From assembly GCA_001662425.1 (NCBI GenBank), contig BDDC01000279.1, positions 4,522 to 68,521 on the forward strand: a stretch of DNA of 64,000 bases, read 5' to 3'. The notes under the pieces were generated by a model that had not been told where the DNA came from, made no database searches, and saw only the letters and a program-made list of their open reading frames with translations. Positions within the stretch are counted from its first letter, which is position 1, and each line of letters begins with the position of its first letter. Below are positions 25,301 through 36,349 of the stretch, piece after piece. A program made the position numbers and the translations under genes. This DNA is from Chlamydomonas sphaeroides (Eukaryota; Chlorophyta; Chlorophyceae; Chlamydomonadales; Chlamydomonadaceae).

Positions 25301-27368
25301 GCGCTGCGGACAATAGTCGAAGAGCCGCAGCTGCGGGTCCAGGAACACGCGTGCGATGACGGCCGCCGCCACACGCGGCGTCTGGTTGCCCGTGCCTGCG
25401 GGTGCAAGCAGGCGGGGGCATGGGCACCAGGGGTGGGCGCCAGGCCCTCCTTGCGCACCGAGACAGCCCCATTCCGCCGGCCGGCCGGCCGGACTGCACC
25501 GGGGAGCGGAGGAACGCAGCGCAGCCCACCAGGTACTGCGCAGCAGCAGATTGGGCTGGCCCCTGCAGTGAAACAACCCTGCCCGGGCCAGCCCAGACCG
25601 CCCGCCAAAGGGTTGCATCTCCTCCCATCAGGAAGGGCCCTCCCTGGGCGGCGCTATCCCTTTCCCCTCGATCACACTCACTTACACATCCCCTCACGTA
25701 CACACGTACATGCAGCCCCACAGCCCCACCCACCGAAGAACAGCGCCACCAGCGGGAACACCATCTGGTAGCGGAACTCGTCGGAGAAGCGCAGCCAGCG
25801 CAGCACCTGTGCGCACACGGAGGGTAGGAGCAGTCGACAGTGGGCGTCATGGGGGCCAGAAGGAGCCCGGGCGCAGCAGAGTGGGGCTGGCGCAGGGGTC
25901 GCATGCGTGGCTGCGCGTCTGGCCCAGCGCGGGCAGAGCAGCAGCCTGGCGGCGCCAACAGGAGGGACAGGCGTACGCCGTACGCCACGCAGGGGCTCAG
26001 CTGGGCCCTGCTCCTGGCGGCCGCCCCGGTGGACACTGCCAGAGCATGGCCATCCTCCCAAGCCGCACCGTGTCGATGGGCACGAACACGAACAGCGGCT
26101 CCAGGCGCTTGATCCAGCGCAGCACACGGCCGAAGCGCGCAATTTCGGGCTGCAGCCGCGACGTGAGCTCGCTGGGGCTGCGCGGACGAGGGCCGGGAGC
26201 GGGTTGGGGCGCGCGGCAGGAGCAAGCTCTAAGCACGGTACCGTTTCAGGGCATAGCATCGCGCGTGCCCAACAGCACCGGAAGTTTTCAGCACACGCGA
26301 CGCGTCGTCACTTTTGCAGCGGCTGCAGCCCGCACGGCCGAGCCCCGGCTCCAAGGCCGCGCCGCGCGCACCTGTGGTTGGTCCACTGCTTGTCACCCTC
26401 GCCGAACGCGATGCGCATGTGCACGGGCGTGGGCTTGAAGCCGAACAGCTGCAGCAGCGCCAAGTTGTGGCGGTAGGAAGGCGCGCCGCCCTGGACCTGA
26501 GGGCCGGGGGTGGCACGGCGGCACGCGGCGCAGGGGACAGAGCCTCAGCGGCTGGCAGCGGGGCGCAGGCCACCCATGTCTCCGGAAATAGGTAGCAGAG
26601 AGCAACACGACCCCCGCGGCACGCCATGTGGAGGGTGGCGCCGGTAGCCAGGCGCTCCACCCGGGATCCGAGGGCGGCGGCGGCAGGGGCACGCCGCTGA
26701 CGTTCACCATCGGGTGAGTACTTGACAAACAACGGAGCGCTGCGTCCGCCGTTCTCGGGCATGTCCCATAGGCCTCACCTGGTCATTGATTATATGGCGG
26801 CCTGGGGCGAGGAACGGCGTGCGGCAGCGGGAGGGGAGCCGGCGCTGAACACGCAACGCTGTCAGCATAGCGTAGCCGGTTCGGGACCCCACCCAGCCAG
26901 ATTAGCCCGGCGTGTTGCTGGTCTGTAGCTGGCGAGTTCTGGCAAGTGCGGTATGGCCAGTCGCCTGTACGGCGCTGCACGGCGTACCGTCCTTGACCTT
27001 GCAGGATGACGCAACGCCGCCCGGCACCGGCAGCGCCTCCCAGACGGACACCCGGAATCGGTCGGGGAAGCGCGACAGGCTCCAGGCGCAGGCCGTGCCT
27101 GGGCAAGGCACAAGCAGACAGTTGTGGAGTGTGGTGGTAGCGCAGGGCAGGGTCGCAAGACCAGAAGCCAGTTCGACGTGGGAAGGGTTTGCTTTGCCAT
27201 GAAGGGCAGACGAATCGTCAGGGTTTGGCCACGCCACGCAAGCTATCACCCCCGAAACCCTTGACACTGGTCAAGGCGCGGATTGGCCCACCGACCTGCT
27301 GCGCCAGCGCCGACCACGAGCACGCGCTTGGGCTGCAGCGGCTGCTGTTTGGCCGCAGCCTGGCCCAT
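22329..27368 (-). CDS. FAD/NAD(P)-binding amine-oxidase-like oxidoreductase
   Basis: Predicted flavoprotein of the amine-oxidase/NAD-FAD-binding superfamily, resembling COG2907-type proteins. Fifteen exons: 27296-27368, 26988-27098, 26779-26801, 26372-26496, 26069-26177, 25734-25806, 25290-25395, 25019-25105, 24553-24690, 24280-24358, 23942-24061, 23722-23808, 23250-23318, 22871-22936, 22329-22484, giving 473 residues. The N-terminus PKRVLVVGAGAAGTACAWSL is a Rossmann dinucleotide-binding loop (GxGxxG). DEVVFACDAETVL is the usual second nucleotide-binding strand. TWFAGSYTMVN with EIAVMSGLAAAERLG forms the C-terminal FAD-contacting block. Exon 3 is only 23 nt. Intron 10 begins GC rather than GT (AAG|GCAAGC). 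The start gives a short leader directly before the Rossmann strand, with no clear transit peptide. Substrate unknown. The gene is divergent from that at 27790. Confidence 0.88.
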
Positions 27369-27789
27369 CTTGTCTCGCTCGCGTGTGCTCCCAGTGAGGC
27401 AGCGCGAATTGGTATTAGCAGGAAGCAGTATCAGGAAGACAGCGCGGACTTTGGGTGGTGTAGAAACAACGCTGAAATGCCGAAACTGTCGGCCAAGTTT
27501 TCACAGCTACAGAGTAGAATACCCGGCGCGTTGTTGTCTGTATACTGCGTGTGAGACGTGGTACTGGGGCCGGAGGGTGTTGCTTGTCGCTGGGTGTTCG
27601 CCACGGCAACGAATGAGTGGCCGCGACCGGCGCTGTCGGTTCACAGCCCCGCGCTTGCCGATCCCATCAATTACCAATCATTCTTATGTACAGTTGCCAA
27701 TCGCGACTAGCAAATTGCAAGTAACGGTTGCCCTTGCGCGCCGCGACCACAATCGACATTCGCCCTGCACCATACGCTTCCACCCAGGG
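27369..27789. promoter_or_regulatory. divergent upstream region, flavoprotein / unknown plastid-type protein
   Basis: About 0.42 kb between two start codons on opposite strands, AT-richer than its surroundings, so both promoters should lie here. No TATA-like or other element could be assigned with confidence. Confidence 0.45.
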
Positions 27790-30700
27790 ATGCCGCTCCT
27801 GGCATCGCATAGGCCGTTTCCTGTCGGCGCGTGCACGCGGCTGCAGCCAGCCACGTCCCCCGCGCCGCACACGCTGCTCCGCCATCCCGCACCCGCCCAC
27901 ATGCTCCTAGCCCAGCCGCTGCAGCCCCGGGACATCCGCTGTCATGCTAAGATTTGGCGACCCCGCCTGGACGACGTGGAGTCCATCTCCTGGGGCGGGC
28001 CGGCCAAGGTCCGCGGGTGAGTCGGAGCTGAGTGAGTCTACGGTAGCAAGATACAGGCTGTGAGAGCGCTCGGTGGGCGAGGGTGCGCCGTGAAACCACA
28101 CCAAAGCTACCCAGCCAGTCCGGGGCCCGCTAAGCCACCCCATGCCTGACTCCCCTGCACAGGACGGGCTCCCGAAATATCCCCCACCGCCTGAATCAGG
28201 GTGAGTATGGGTATGACTGCTGGGCACTGCTGCTTGTCAGCGGGCATGGGGCTCTGCGGCAGCGCAGCCACGACGTACACGTACTACCCATGATGGCGCC
28301 CCACACCCGCAACGCACGCAGAGGAGCGCGGGTTGTACGACATGGCTAAGAAGAAGGTACGACACCGTGCCCGGGGCCTCGGCCTCGGTCCATGCCGCCC
28401 TAGTCACCTGCCATCGCACGTGCCCCGCCGCATAGTCACCTGCTCGGCGATCCTCAGCCGCCAGCCGCAGTGCGCAGCGCCCGCGCTCTAGCCAGTCACC
28501 GGCTGCGGCACCCGGCGCATGCGCGCGCTCCCGCCCTGCTCGGAGGTTCGCAACTAGTTCGTTATTCCCATGGTACATCCCCCCCTGTGGCCACGCTCCC
28601 GCCCTGTTGCCACGCTACCCGCTCCGCCCTCCTCCCGCGGCGCCCCCGTTCCCCCTCCCAGGGCTATTTGGCGGTCCGCGGCACCGCGTACCGCAAGGAG
28701 CGCAAGGGCAGCCCTCTGGCCAACATATTCCGCCAGGTGCGTTGGTACGGATGGTATGGATCTCCACGTCACTGCGGGGCCTGGGGCCGCCGCGACCAAG
28801 GTGCCCCGGGGTCCACAGCCACGCATCCACCAGCAGCGTGGTGGCAGCCGACCAGGCTCAAACACACCTGCACCACTCGCTGCTCCGTGCCCTCCCTCCC
28901 GTCCTTGACCTCCCTCTGTGGTTCTGCAATGCGCATTCATTGCTGGCTTCGTTCCTCGCCGCCGCGTCAGTGGTGCGGCCACCACCCCCTGCACTTTACC
29001 CTTGCTCGGCTCGCAGTGGTGCGACGCGCGCGAGCGGCTGTGCCTGGTGCTGGAGCAGGACGGCGCCGGCGCCGACCGCGCCGTGGTGGACCTGGCGCCG
29101 CTGCGGACCCACGACACGGAGTCGGTGGGTGTGGCTTGGGCGGGGCTGGAGCATGGCACCGTCGCGCGTCCGTGCGTCGTGTGGTGGGGCAGCAGGCCGG
29201 CTGGCAGCAGCAGGCGGTGGGCTCGGGGGCAAGGAGCGGCCCCGCCACGGCCCCCGACCTCGTGGCTACCGCAATGCGCGAACCCGACCCGAGGATTCAT
29301 GAAGCTCCGCAACCCGTGAAGGCATGCACCCCCGGCGGCCGGCGGCTGCCGTGCGGCCGTACAGGTGGAGGCCCGCATCGCGCTGCTGGCGGCGGAGGCT
29401 GGCATACGGCGGGTGCCGTACAGCGAGCGCGCGCCGGAGGTGCTGCCGTTCAGCATCCTGCCACCGGGAGAGGAGTCCACCGAGGAGGCGGAGCTGGGGT
29501 CGGCGGCGGCGGCGGCGGCGTCATCGCAGCAGGGGCAGCAGCCGGCGGCAGCGCCCGAGGCGGCGCGCTCGTCCACGTCTAGCAGCGGCAGCGAGGCGAC
29601 ACCCTCGGCCGGTCAGCTGGCGGCGGAGGCGCGGGCTGGGGATGCGGCGGGCGCGGTGTCGGAGGCCGTCGCGCGGTTGCGGGCCGAGGTTGAGGCGCAG
29701 GCGGCTGCGGTCAGGAACCTCAAGGTGCGGCGGGTGTGCGGCTGCACGGCAGTGCTGTACGGCGGTGCTTCCAACTGACAACTGCCAACGCCGTGACACC
29801 CACTGCGCCGCGCTGCGGCCTGGGCCGTCAAACGTGCTCCCGGCCCGAGGTTATGTGCTAGCGCGGCTACGATGGCTGGTCGGCGTAGGCAGCCCGCTGC
29901 ACTCTGCCGCTCGGACCCAGCCGTGGGCTGGCCCCGGGGCCTGCCATGGCCAGCGGCGGGGACTAACGTTGCTCCTCACCCTTCCCCTCCTGTCGCGGTC
30001 GGCCGCAGGCGGTGGAGGGCCGGGGCAACCGCGACCCTGCCGTAGTGGAGGGCGTGCGGCGGCTGCAGGAGCTGCGGGTGCGACCCATGGCGGCCTGGGC
30101 TCCAAGGGTAGTAGGCCCCCACGGCGCAGGCCATCCCTGTGGATGCGCCAGGCGCGGCTAAAGGATCCCCGCGGGCATGGCCGCCGCTGCGTCTTGCTGG
30201 CATTGCCGGCCGCCGCCGGGCCGCTTTTACCTGTGCTACGGTCCACTCTGGGTCCGCTCTGGCAAATGAAGTACGGAACATACCCCTTGTTGCCATGCCC
30301 TGCGTCCCCTGCCGCCGCTGATTCCTTTGCGTTGTCGTCCGGCGGGCCGCACAGGCCGAGCTGCAGCGCGAGGAGGCCTCTGCGGCGGCGCCCCCCGCCA
30401 CGACACCCGAGGCCGCCGCACCGGCTCGGCCGGCGGCCGCGGCGGAGGCTGCACCTGCCCCCGCTTCGCCGGCTTCGCCGCTGGCGACGTCACAGGAGCG
30501 GGCGCCTGCCAGCAGCAAGGCCGAGGCGGCCGCATCCGATAGCGAGGGGCGTGTGCCCGAGGCCGCGGCCGTGGCCGAGACCGAGGCCGAGGCCGCGGCC
30601 GGGCCGCTGCGGGCGCCGCGGCTGTCGCCAGTGGAGCATTTCAGCTCGTTGCCGATTTGGCAGATCCACGCGATCCCGTTGTTCTTCGAGGGCGAGCGCC

Positions 30701-30795
30701 AGGCGGTCAAGGAGTTCGCTGCGGCCGTGGCCAAGCTGCCGGAGGCGAGCATCGTCGGCGGCAAGGCCGCGAAGGTGCCCGCATCGGCATCTTGA
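27790..30795 (+). CDS. conserved green-lineage protein of unknown function, possible plastid leader
   Basis: Eight exons: 27790-28016, 28163-28200, 28322-28356, 28662-28736, 29017-29124, 29365-29724, 30009-30077, 30355-30795, giving 450 residues with consistent phases. The first 55 residues are rich in Pro, Ala, Arg and His without acidic residues, like a chloroplast transit peptide (inference). A basic conserved-looking block follows: RRLNxEE-like text reading PHRLNQEERGLYDMAKKKG, then YLAVRGTAYRKERKGSPLAN and IFRQWCDARERLCLVLEQDG. I believe similar sequences occur in plants as unnamed proteins, but cannot name the family. The rest is Ala/Glu-rich and probably coiled, ending in an ordered segment (LSPVEHFSSLPIWQIHAIPL). 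An in-frame upstream ATG at 27613 would lengthen the leader; I prefer 27790. Confidence 0.75.
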
Positions 30796-32172
30796 TGGCG
30801 GTCTGTGTGCTCTGGCGTTGGGCGGCTGGTGTCGATTTGGTTATCCCAGACACCGGAAGCCTGATGATTACCCAGTTACTGGAAGGGTGTAAGTGCAGGG
30901 TCAGAAACGGAGCAAAACCTCCCCAGCTGCGCATGGGTGCATGGCTCGCCCCCAAAAGAGGCCACCCTGACAGACGCAATCAGTCGGTCATTATGCTGTT
31001 GTCGCCGGGGTATTTTGAGGGGTCTCGGGCACACCGACAACCGTGCCCTCATCCCCACGGGCCGGACCGCCCGCCCGAGACTGCCTGAAACGCAGGAATG
31101 CACATCTAACACGGCGGGAGGCCCAAATACTCAGAAACGGAGCGAAACGGTCAAAACAGCGCGTGCGGCGCTACTGTCCGCCGAGGCGGAGGCTTGGGGC
31201 GCCGTGTGCCGCAACATGGCATTATCAACGGTTTACCTGATGTATGCTTGCACATTCCGCTTGCTCGAAGGTGCTGCAATTGCCAGTTGCCTTGCACTTT
31301 GTACATGAGCCCTGGCATGTCAACCTCCGGCGACTCAAACTGTTCCCCAAAAGCTGGGCGGACCAAGCCTACAGCTTGCTTCACATCGCGCACGTTGGGG
31401 AGCTGCTGGGCGGGCTGGGTACGTCCACATGTCGGGGCCGGATTCCGGTCGCGCCGATAACGACGTATGATGGACTCGGAAATACACACTGGCACAATAC
31501 ACGGGGGCATCACCTGTCGCTCGCGCCATTGTGCTTACCCAAAGTGCCACCAAGTGTCATAGAGTGTCATAGGACCAGGGGTACGCACTGCCCGCAAAGC
31601 TCCTGATTACGGCGCGACACTCTCTCCAACCGAGATCTATGCACCTAGTCAGGCGGACATAGAGAAACTCAAGCAGCGGCTGACTTCGAAGCCTGCGAAC
31701 ACGGCATGCCGCGGCCCTCGTGGACGCCTTGAGACGTAACTCGCAGCCCTCAGAAGGCCTGAAGTTGCCGATATTGCAACCGTGCACCGTCTTGCCGAGC
31801 GTTTGGGCTCTGGGCACTGCGGGTGAGTTAAGCGTCACCTCTTGCACGCTCTGCGCACGGAAAGAACTCGAGGACTGTAGTTGCTTGCGCTTCAGCAAAT
31901 TCGTGGCAGGGGCGAACACACGTCCCTCATGCCCGCAGCCCATGGCAAGCCCTCAACGGCTTGAGTCTCGAATGAAACTGCAATCAGGCGCTGCCACGCT
32001 TCTTAAGGCGAGCTCCAGGGAAACTGCCGTGCACGATCCGCGCAGGTCGTGGCGGCAGTGCCTATCAAAGCACTCAACGTTCGTTACCCTGTCGGCCTAA
32101 CTCGGCGACCCGCGCCCACTCTCCAGGCCCCGCATTCCTACAAGCTCCCATCACGGCAGGCCACGTTTGCAG
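30796..32172. other. intergenic region with a coding-like block
   Basis: TGTAA at 30888-30892 probably ends the upstream gene. The segment is less GC-rich than the genes. A plus-strand block at 31271-31428 reads like protein and ends at a strong donor (GTACGT), and another donor-like GTGAGT follows the frame at about 31720-31826. I could not join these into a model, so no gene is called. Confidence 0.35.
30888..30892 (+). terminator. candidate TGTAA poly(A) signal
   Basis: TGTAA lies about 95 nt after the stop at 30795, a typical distance for the chlamydomonadalean polyadenylation signal. It fits the end of the unknown gene at 27790-30795. Confidence 0.5.
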
Positions 32173-34388
32173 ATGACGAAAGCGGGCCGGGGTAAGCTGG
32201 CCCTTGCCCAGGCGCTCCTTCGTGCCAAGCCTCAACAGCCCTTGCCCGCCACCCGCAGGGAGTACGGCGCCGACGCGGGCGGCAGCCACCTGAGCGCAGC
32301 CGTACTTCAGAATCGTGGCATGGCGGCAGGCTGCTCCGGCCTGCAGTCCGCTGGCAGCAGCTCCCCCGCCGCGCCCTCACCCAGCGCCAGCAGCCCCGCC
32401 TCTCGCAATCTCACCGCGCGGCCACCCGGCCTCAGCGGCCGCCCCGGCGTGAGGGCGCAGCACTCCAGGACCGACATCTTCCAGGCGACCAGCTGCCCTG
32501 CAGCAGTCGCCAGTGAGCCGGACGCCGGGCGCCTGCCGGCCATTTCATCCCGCTCCTGCGTGGCGCTAGGCCAGCACCCCCCGGCCTCGCCAGTCGGCAC
32601 CTCGGGCGGCAGCCTCTCGCTGCCTTCGCTGGGCGGCAGCCCTGGCCACACCGGCCACGCCCACGGCGACGACGAAGAGGATGCGCCCGTGGTGGTCAGC
32701 TACGCAAACCCGAGGGCGGCCGTCAAGTCGGCGCGGTCGCGGACGGCGGGCAAGAGCCGCTTCCCCGGCACCGACCCCGGCGAAGCCGGCGCAGCTTCGT
32801 CACTGCCGATGGCCACAGCGTCGCCTCAGCACGGCTCCTTCCTTAAGGGCCTCCGCCGCTTCTTTGGGCTTGGGGGTGAGAGATGCCTGGCGCTAGGCAT
32901 GTTGGCGTGCAGGTAGCAGCCGGGTTGGTGAGCAGGCGCGTTCACACGCCAAACCTGGCTGATTTAAGGGACGAGGAATGCGTAGCGGGCCGTTGGCATT
33001 GTGGCGTGAGTTCTTCGGGATGCAGGGACTCGGAGACCTGAGCCTAACTTGTGCCGTGCGCGGCTGCCCTGGTGCTGTCCCCCCAGGCGAGGCTGCTGCG
33101 GCGGCGGCGGCGGCCGAGGCGGCACGGGCGGCGGCTGTGGACGATGAACCCCTGTTTGACCTGGGGGTGCAGGTGGGGCTGGTTGGCACACCGTCAAGCG
33201 GGCTGTCCGCGTGGGTGGCCTGTTGAACCGGGCAGCCCATGAGACAGTGAAGTTCACCAGCCGTCGTGTCTTCACCGATAGAGTTGGTAAACTACCGAGT
33301 TGGACTGACGATGCATTGATAGGGACGATACAAGATACGAGGGCTGGGATCGATTCCCCTGCCGCCCGTCATGAGTCCTGCTGCTCAGGAGCTTGCGGTC
33401 CACTTGCGCCCGGCGCGCACAACCCGTCATCCAGTTGCATTAACATATGATAATGTATCATCGACGGCTAAAGGAGATTGGTAATCCAACCCGCAGCAAT
33501 CCGACAAGTCGGTGGCTGCGCTGACTGCCAAGCACCAGGTGGAAGCGGCTCGGCTGCAGCGGCTCAGGAGCACCGTCGCGGCAGACGACGAGGAGGAGCC
33601 GGCGGCCAAACCGGCGGCGGTGAGGGGCTCTGCTCTTGTTGCGGAACGCACGGGCGGCGGACTACTGCGCCCGTGGGCCCCTGCGCGCCTCGGCGTTGGG
33701 TATTTGCCTGACCTCAGGGCTCGCACGTATCGTGCCACCTGCTGCTGCGGCTCCGCAGGACGTGCGCTCCGGAAAGAGCTTCACAGCGCGCGCCATGCAG
33801 GACCCAAATAAGTGAGCGCCTGCTGTGGTATGAGGGATTCGACGCCCGTCGGGGCGCTAGGCGTCTGGCCCCGTCCTTCGCTCCCGGCTGCCCCAACGTG
33901 GGCTGTCCCGCCTGCGCACACGGCCGCTAACCCGGCCACGGCTGGCTTCTGGCGCGCCCAGGCTTCCGTTGCGTGCTGTGCAAGCGCGCGTGGACCGAGC
34001 ACCTGCGCCGCAGTGCCTTTGTCTAGACCCCAGCGCTCACAGATGTTGCCGTGTCTATGCCTGGCCGAGAGGATCCGATCGTCTGGCCAGCGACGCCTCG
34101 CGTCGCAGTCAGCAGCACTGCACCTATCGCTGCGTGCGGCACGCCCGGCGGTGTTGGCAGGGGCCACAGTCTTCTTTGCCGCGGTGCCGCTGTGTGACGA
34201 GGCGCCCGCGACCCCTGGCCCGCAGCCCCGCGTTCAAGGCGGCCCGGAAGCTGGCCAAGGTGCAGGAGAAGCTGTCGTACCTGGAGGACCCGCTGTGGAA
34301 GGAGAGGGCCTTGAGCAACGGTACGGTAGTGCTTCAGGTTTTCCGGGGCACGCTTGCTACAAAGTACGGTAACTGCAAGGCCTTGTGA
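32173..34388 (+). CDS. unknown protein, low-complexity with C-terminal helical region
   Basis: Not recognised. Five exons join in phase: 32173-32875, 33087-33172, 33497-33619, 33759-33811, 34226-34388, giving 375 residues. The N-terminal 230 residues are Ser/Ala/Gly/Pro-rich. The C-terminal half is more ordered: GSFLKGLRRFFGLG, an Ala-rich helix, DDEPLFDLGVQ, SVAALTAKHQVEAARLQRLR, GKSFTARAMQDPN, and NPAFKAARKLAKVQEKLSYL. The ATG at 32173 follows a TTTGCAG, so it could be either the start or the first codon after an upstream intron. The last exon is read straight to TGA, but AACG|GTACGG inside it is a possible further donor. Moderately confident that a gene is here, less so of both ends. Confidence 0.55.
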
Positions 34389-36349
34389 TGGCAATCGGGA
34401 TCTGTGCCGTGTTGCTGCGACTGCTCCCCAGTCCACCTGGACAAGCCGAGCGTCATGGCCGACGGCTGGCGCTAAACACCGGCGGCTGCTGGCTTCATTA
34501 AGCCTCATCAAGCTACATTCAGGCCCCCGGGCTGGCATCGTTCGGCCCGAGCCTCTGGCTCGGCATTGGCTTACAAGGTCGCTATACTCTCGAATGCAGC
34601 CCCGGGGCTTCTTCTGTCTCGCACGCGCGGCCGACGACTGGCGCTATGGGCTTCTTCGCGTGGAATTGACAGACAACTGGCGTTGCGACGGGCACTACCG
34701 GCTTTGCCTTGACGTGTTGGCGAACATGCAAACGCACACCGACTGCAGGGATTTGAACACTGACTTCGGAGCGCAGCACCTGCCGGCGGCCCGCCGCTGC
34801 CAGGCGCCGCCGACCGCGATGCGCCTCGCTGCGACTATCACTGGGCATTTGGCACTGCAATAGTGTTGGATTGGCGGGCACGGCTGGCATGCTTGCCCGG
34901 GCTTGATTGTTGAACGCGCTTGGAATGCTTGGATGCATACTGGACGCTGGAGGGGTTGCCCAAAAAACGAGAGGTCTTCCTGTGCACGAATTCCTGTGCA
35001 TAGAGATAACGGCGGCGTGCCCGTGGATGCAGGATCCCCGGGGCACGCCGCTGGCTGGTAGCTTGTGTCCTCGGCAAGGGCGGGCAGGGGCGGGCAGGCG
35101 CACAGCAGACGCAGCGATGCTTCTGCACCGTACGTACTGGCCGCCGGAGCGTGTGGCGCCTGCCCTGTCCCCATTTGGTGGCTCGGGTGCAAGCGGCGCC
35201 GGATTCGTCGTACGTACTGCACAACTGCAAGCCTGGGCTTGCATGGCGTGTGTGTGTGTGATTACTGTGTTCTTGCTACCGTATGTGGACCGCGAGCATG
35301 GGACATGTCAATTGAGTCATGGTTATCTTGCAGCGCTGAAGAGCTGGGGCGCCCGCATTCTCGCTGTCGCGTGGTGCTTGTGCTCCTTCCATTCGGCGCT
35401 GCTGTGATGGAGGTCTGCCCGCTGAGGTCGCTCGCGGCAGTGTTGGTCAGGAGGAACACCTCCTGGTGTTGGTATGGACGCCTGGTAGGGCCATGTGTGC
35501 GCCTTCGTCAGCAAGCCTTCATTCAGCCATGACGCGCCTGTAACAGCTCACCCCATGAGCAGGCCGAGCCAGCCACGGCCCAACCCTTGCCACACCATGT
35601 ATGAGGACCTCCAGCGCCATGCAGCCCCGCCGCCACCGCCTCGCACGCTCCCCTCCTCGCGCACAGCGGCGCCAGGGCACAGCGGCTCCTGGCTCCCCGA
35701 TCACCCGAGGGCAGGTCAGCTGCCGCCGCACCCTGCGCGGCCGCCGCGAGCCGCAAAACGCGTCCGAAAGCAGTTCACGTGCTGCACAACGACCTCGCAG
35801 ACGGAGCAGCCAAACGACAAATGAGCAAACACACCTACATGGCCTGCATGCACACAGCGGCCAGCCGCATCACGCATCACGCAGGACCAGCACACCGCCG
35901 GAGCACACGACACCCTCCTGCTCACGCGCTACCCCTCTCCCCCCGCATCAAGCCCCCACCCAGGCAGTGCCAGGTGAACCGTCGAGGCAGCATGTTGGGC
36001 CAAGCTCGGCCCCCAGCCTCGGGCGCACACGCCCAGTGCTAGCGCTGCACAGCTGTACAAACCACATTCATGCTCACACGTTACTGTGCCTCTGTAACCA
36101 AAACATATGCACACTGACCACGTGCCGAAACCTGCGCCCCAGCGCCCCAGGCCAGCCTCCCAGCCTACCTGAAAGCCAGCGGCCCGCGGACTAACTCCAG
36201 CCTACCCAAAAAGCTTGGCTACCCACGCTTCACCGGGGACCGCCAAACCAGCTCCCACAGCGGGCCCAGCGCTTTTCGGAGCTGCTTTGATCATTGACGT
36301 ATGACGCATGCGACTTGGAGCAGGTCCCGTTTGAAAGCTCTGCTCAGCG
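34389..36349. other. convergent intergenic region, unknown gene / STIMATE
   Basis: 3' flanks of two convergent genes. A 220-codon minus frame (34582-35244) has no family resemblance and mixed codon use, so it is not called. TGTAA near 35538 is far from the nearest plus-strand stop. Confidence 0.4.

Noticed and set aside
33340..33370. tRNA-like GGGATCGATTCCC
   Set aside because: It resembles a T-arm but lacks the TTC loop, and no D-arm or anticodon arm could be placed upstream. No tRNA cloverleaf fits.
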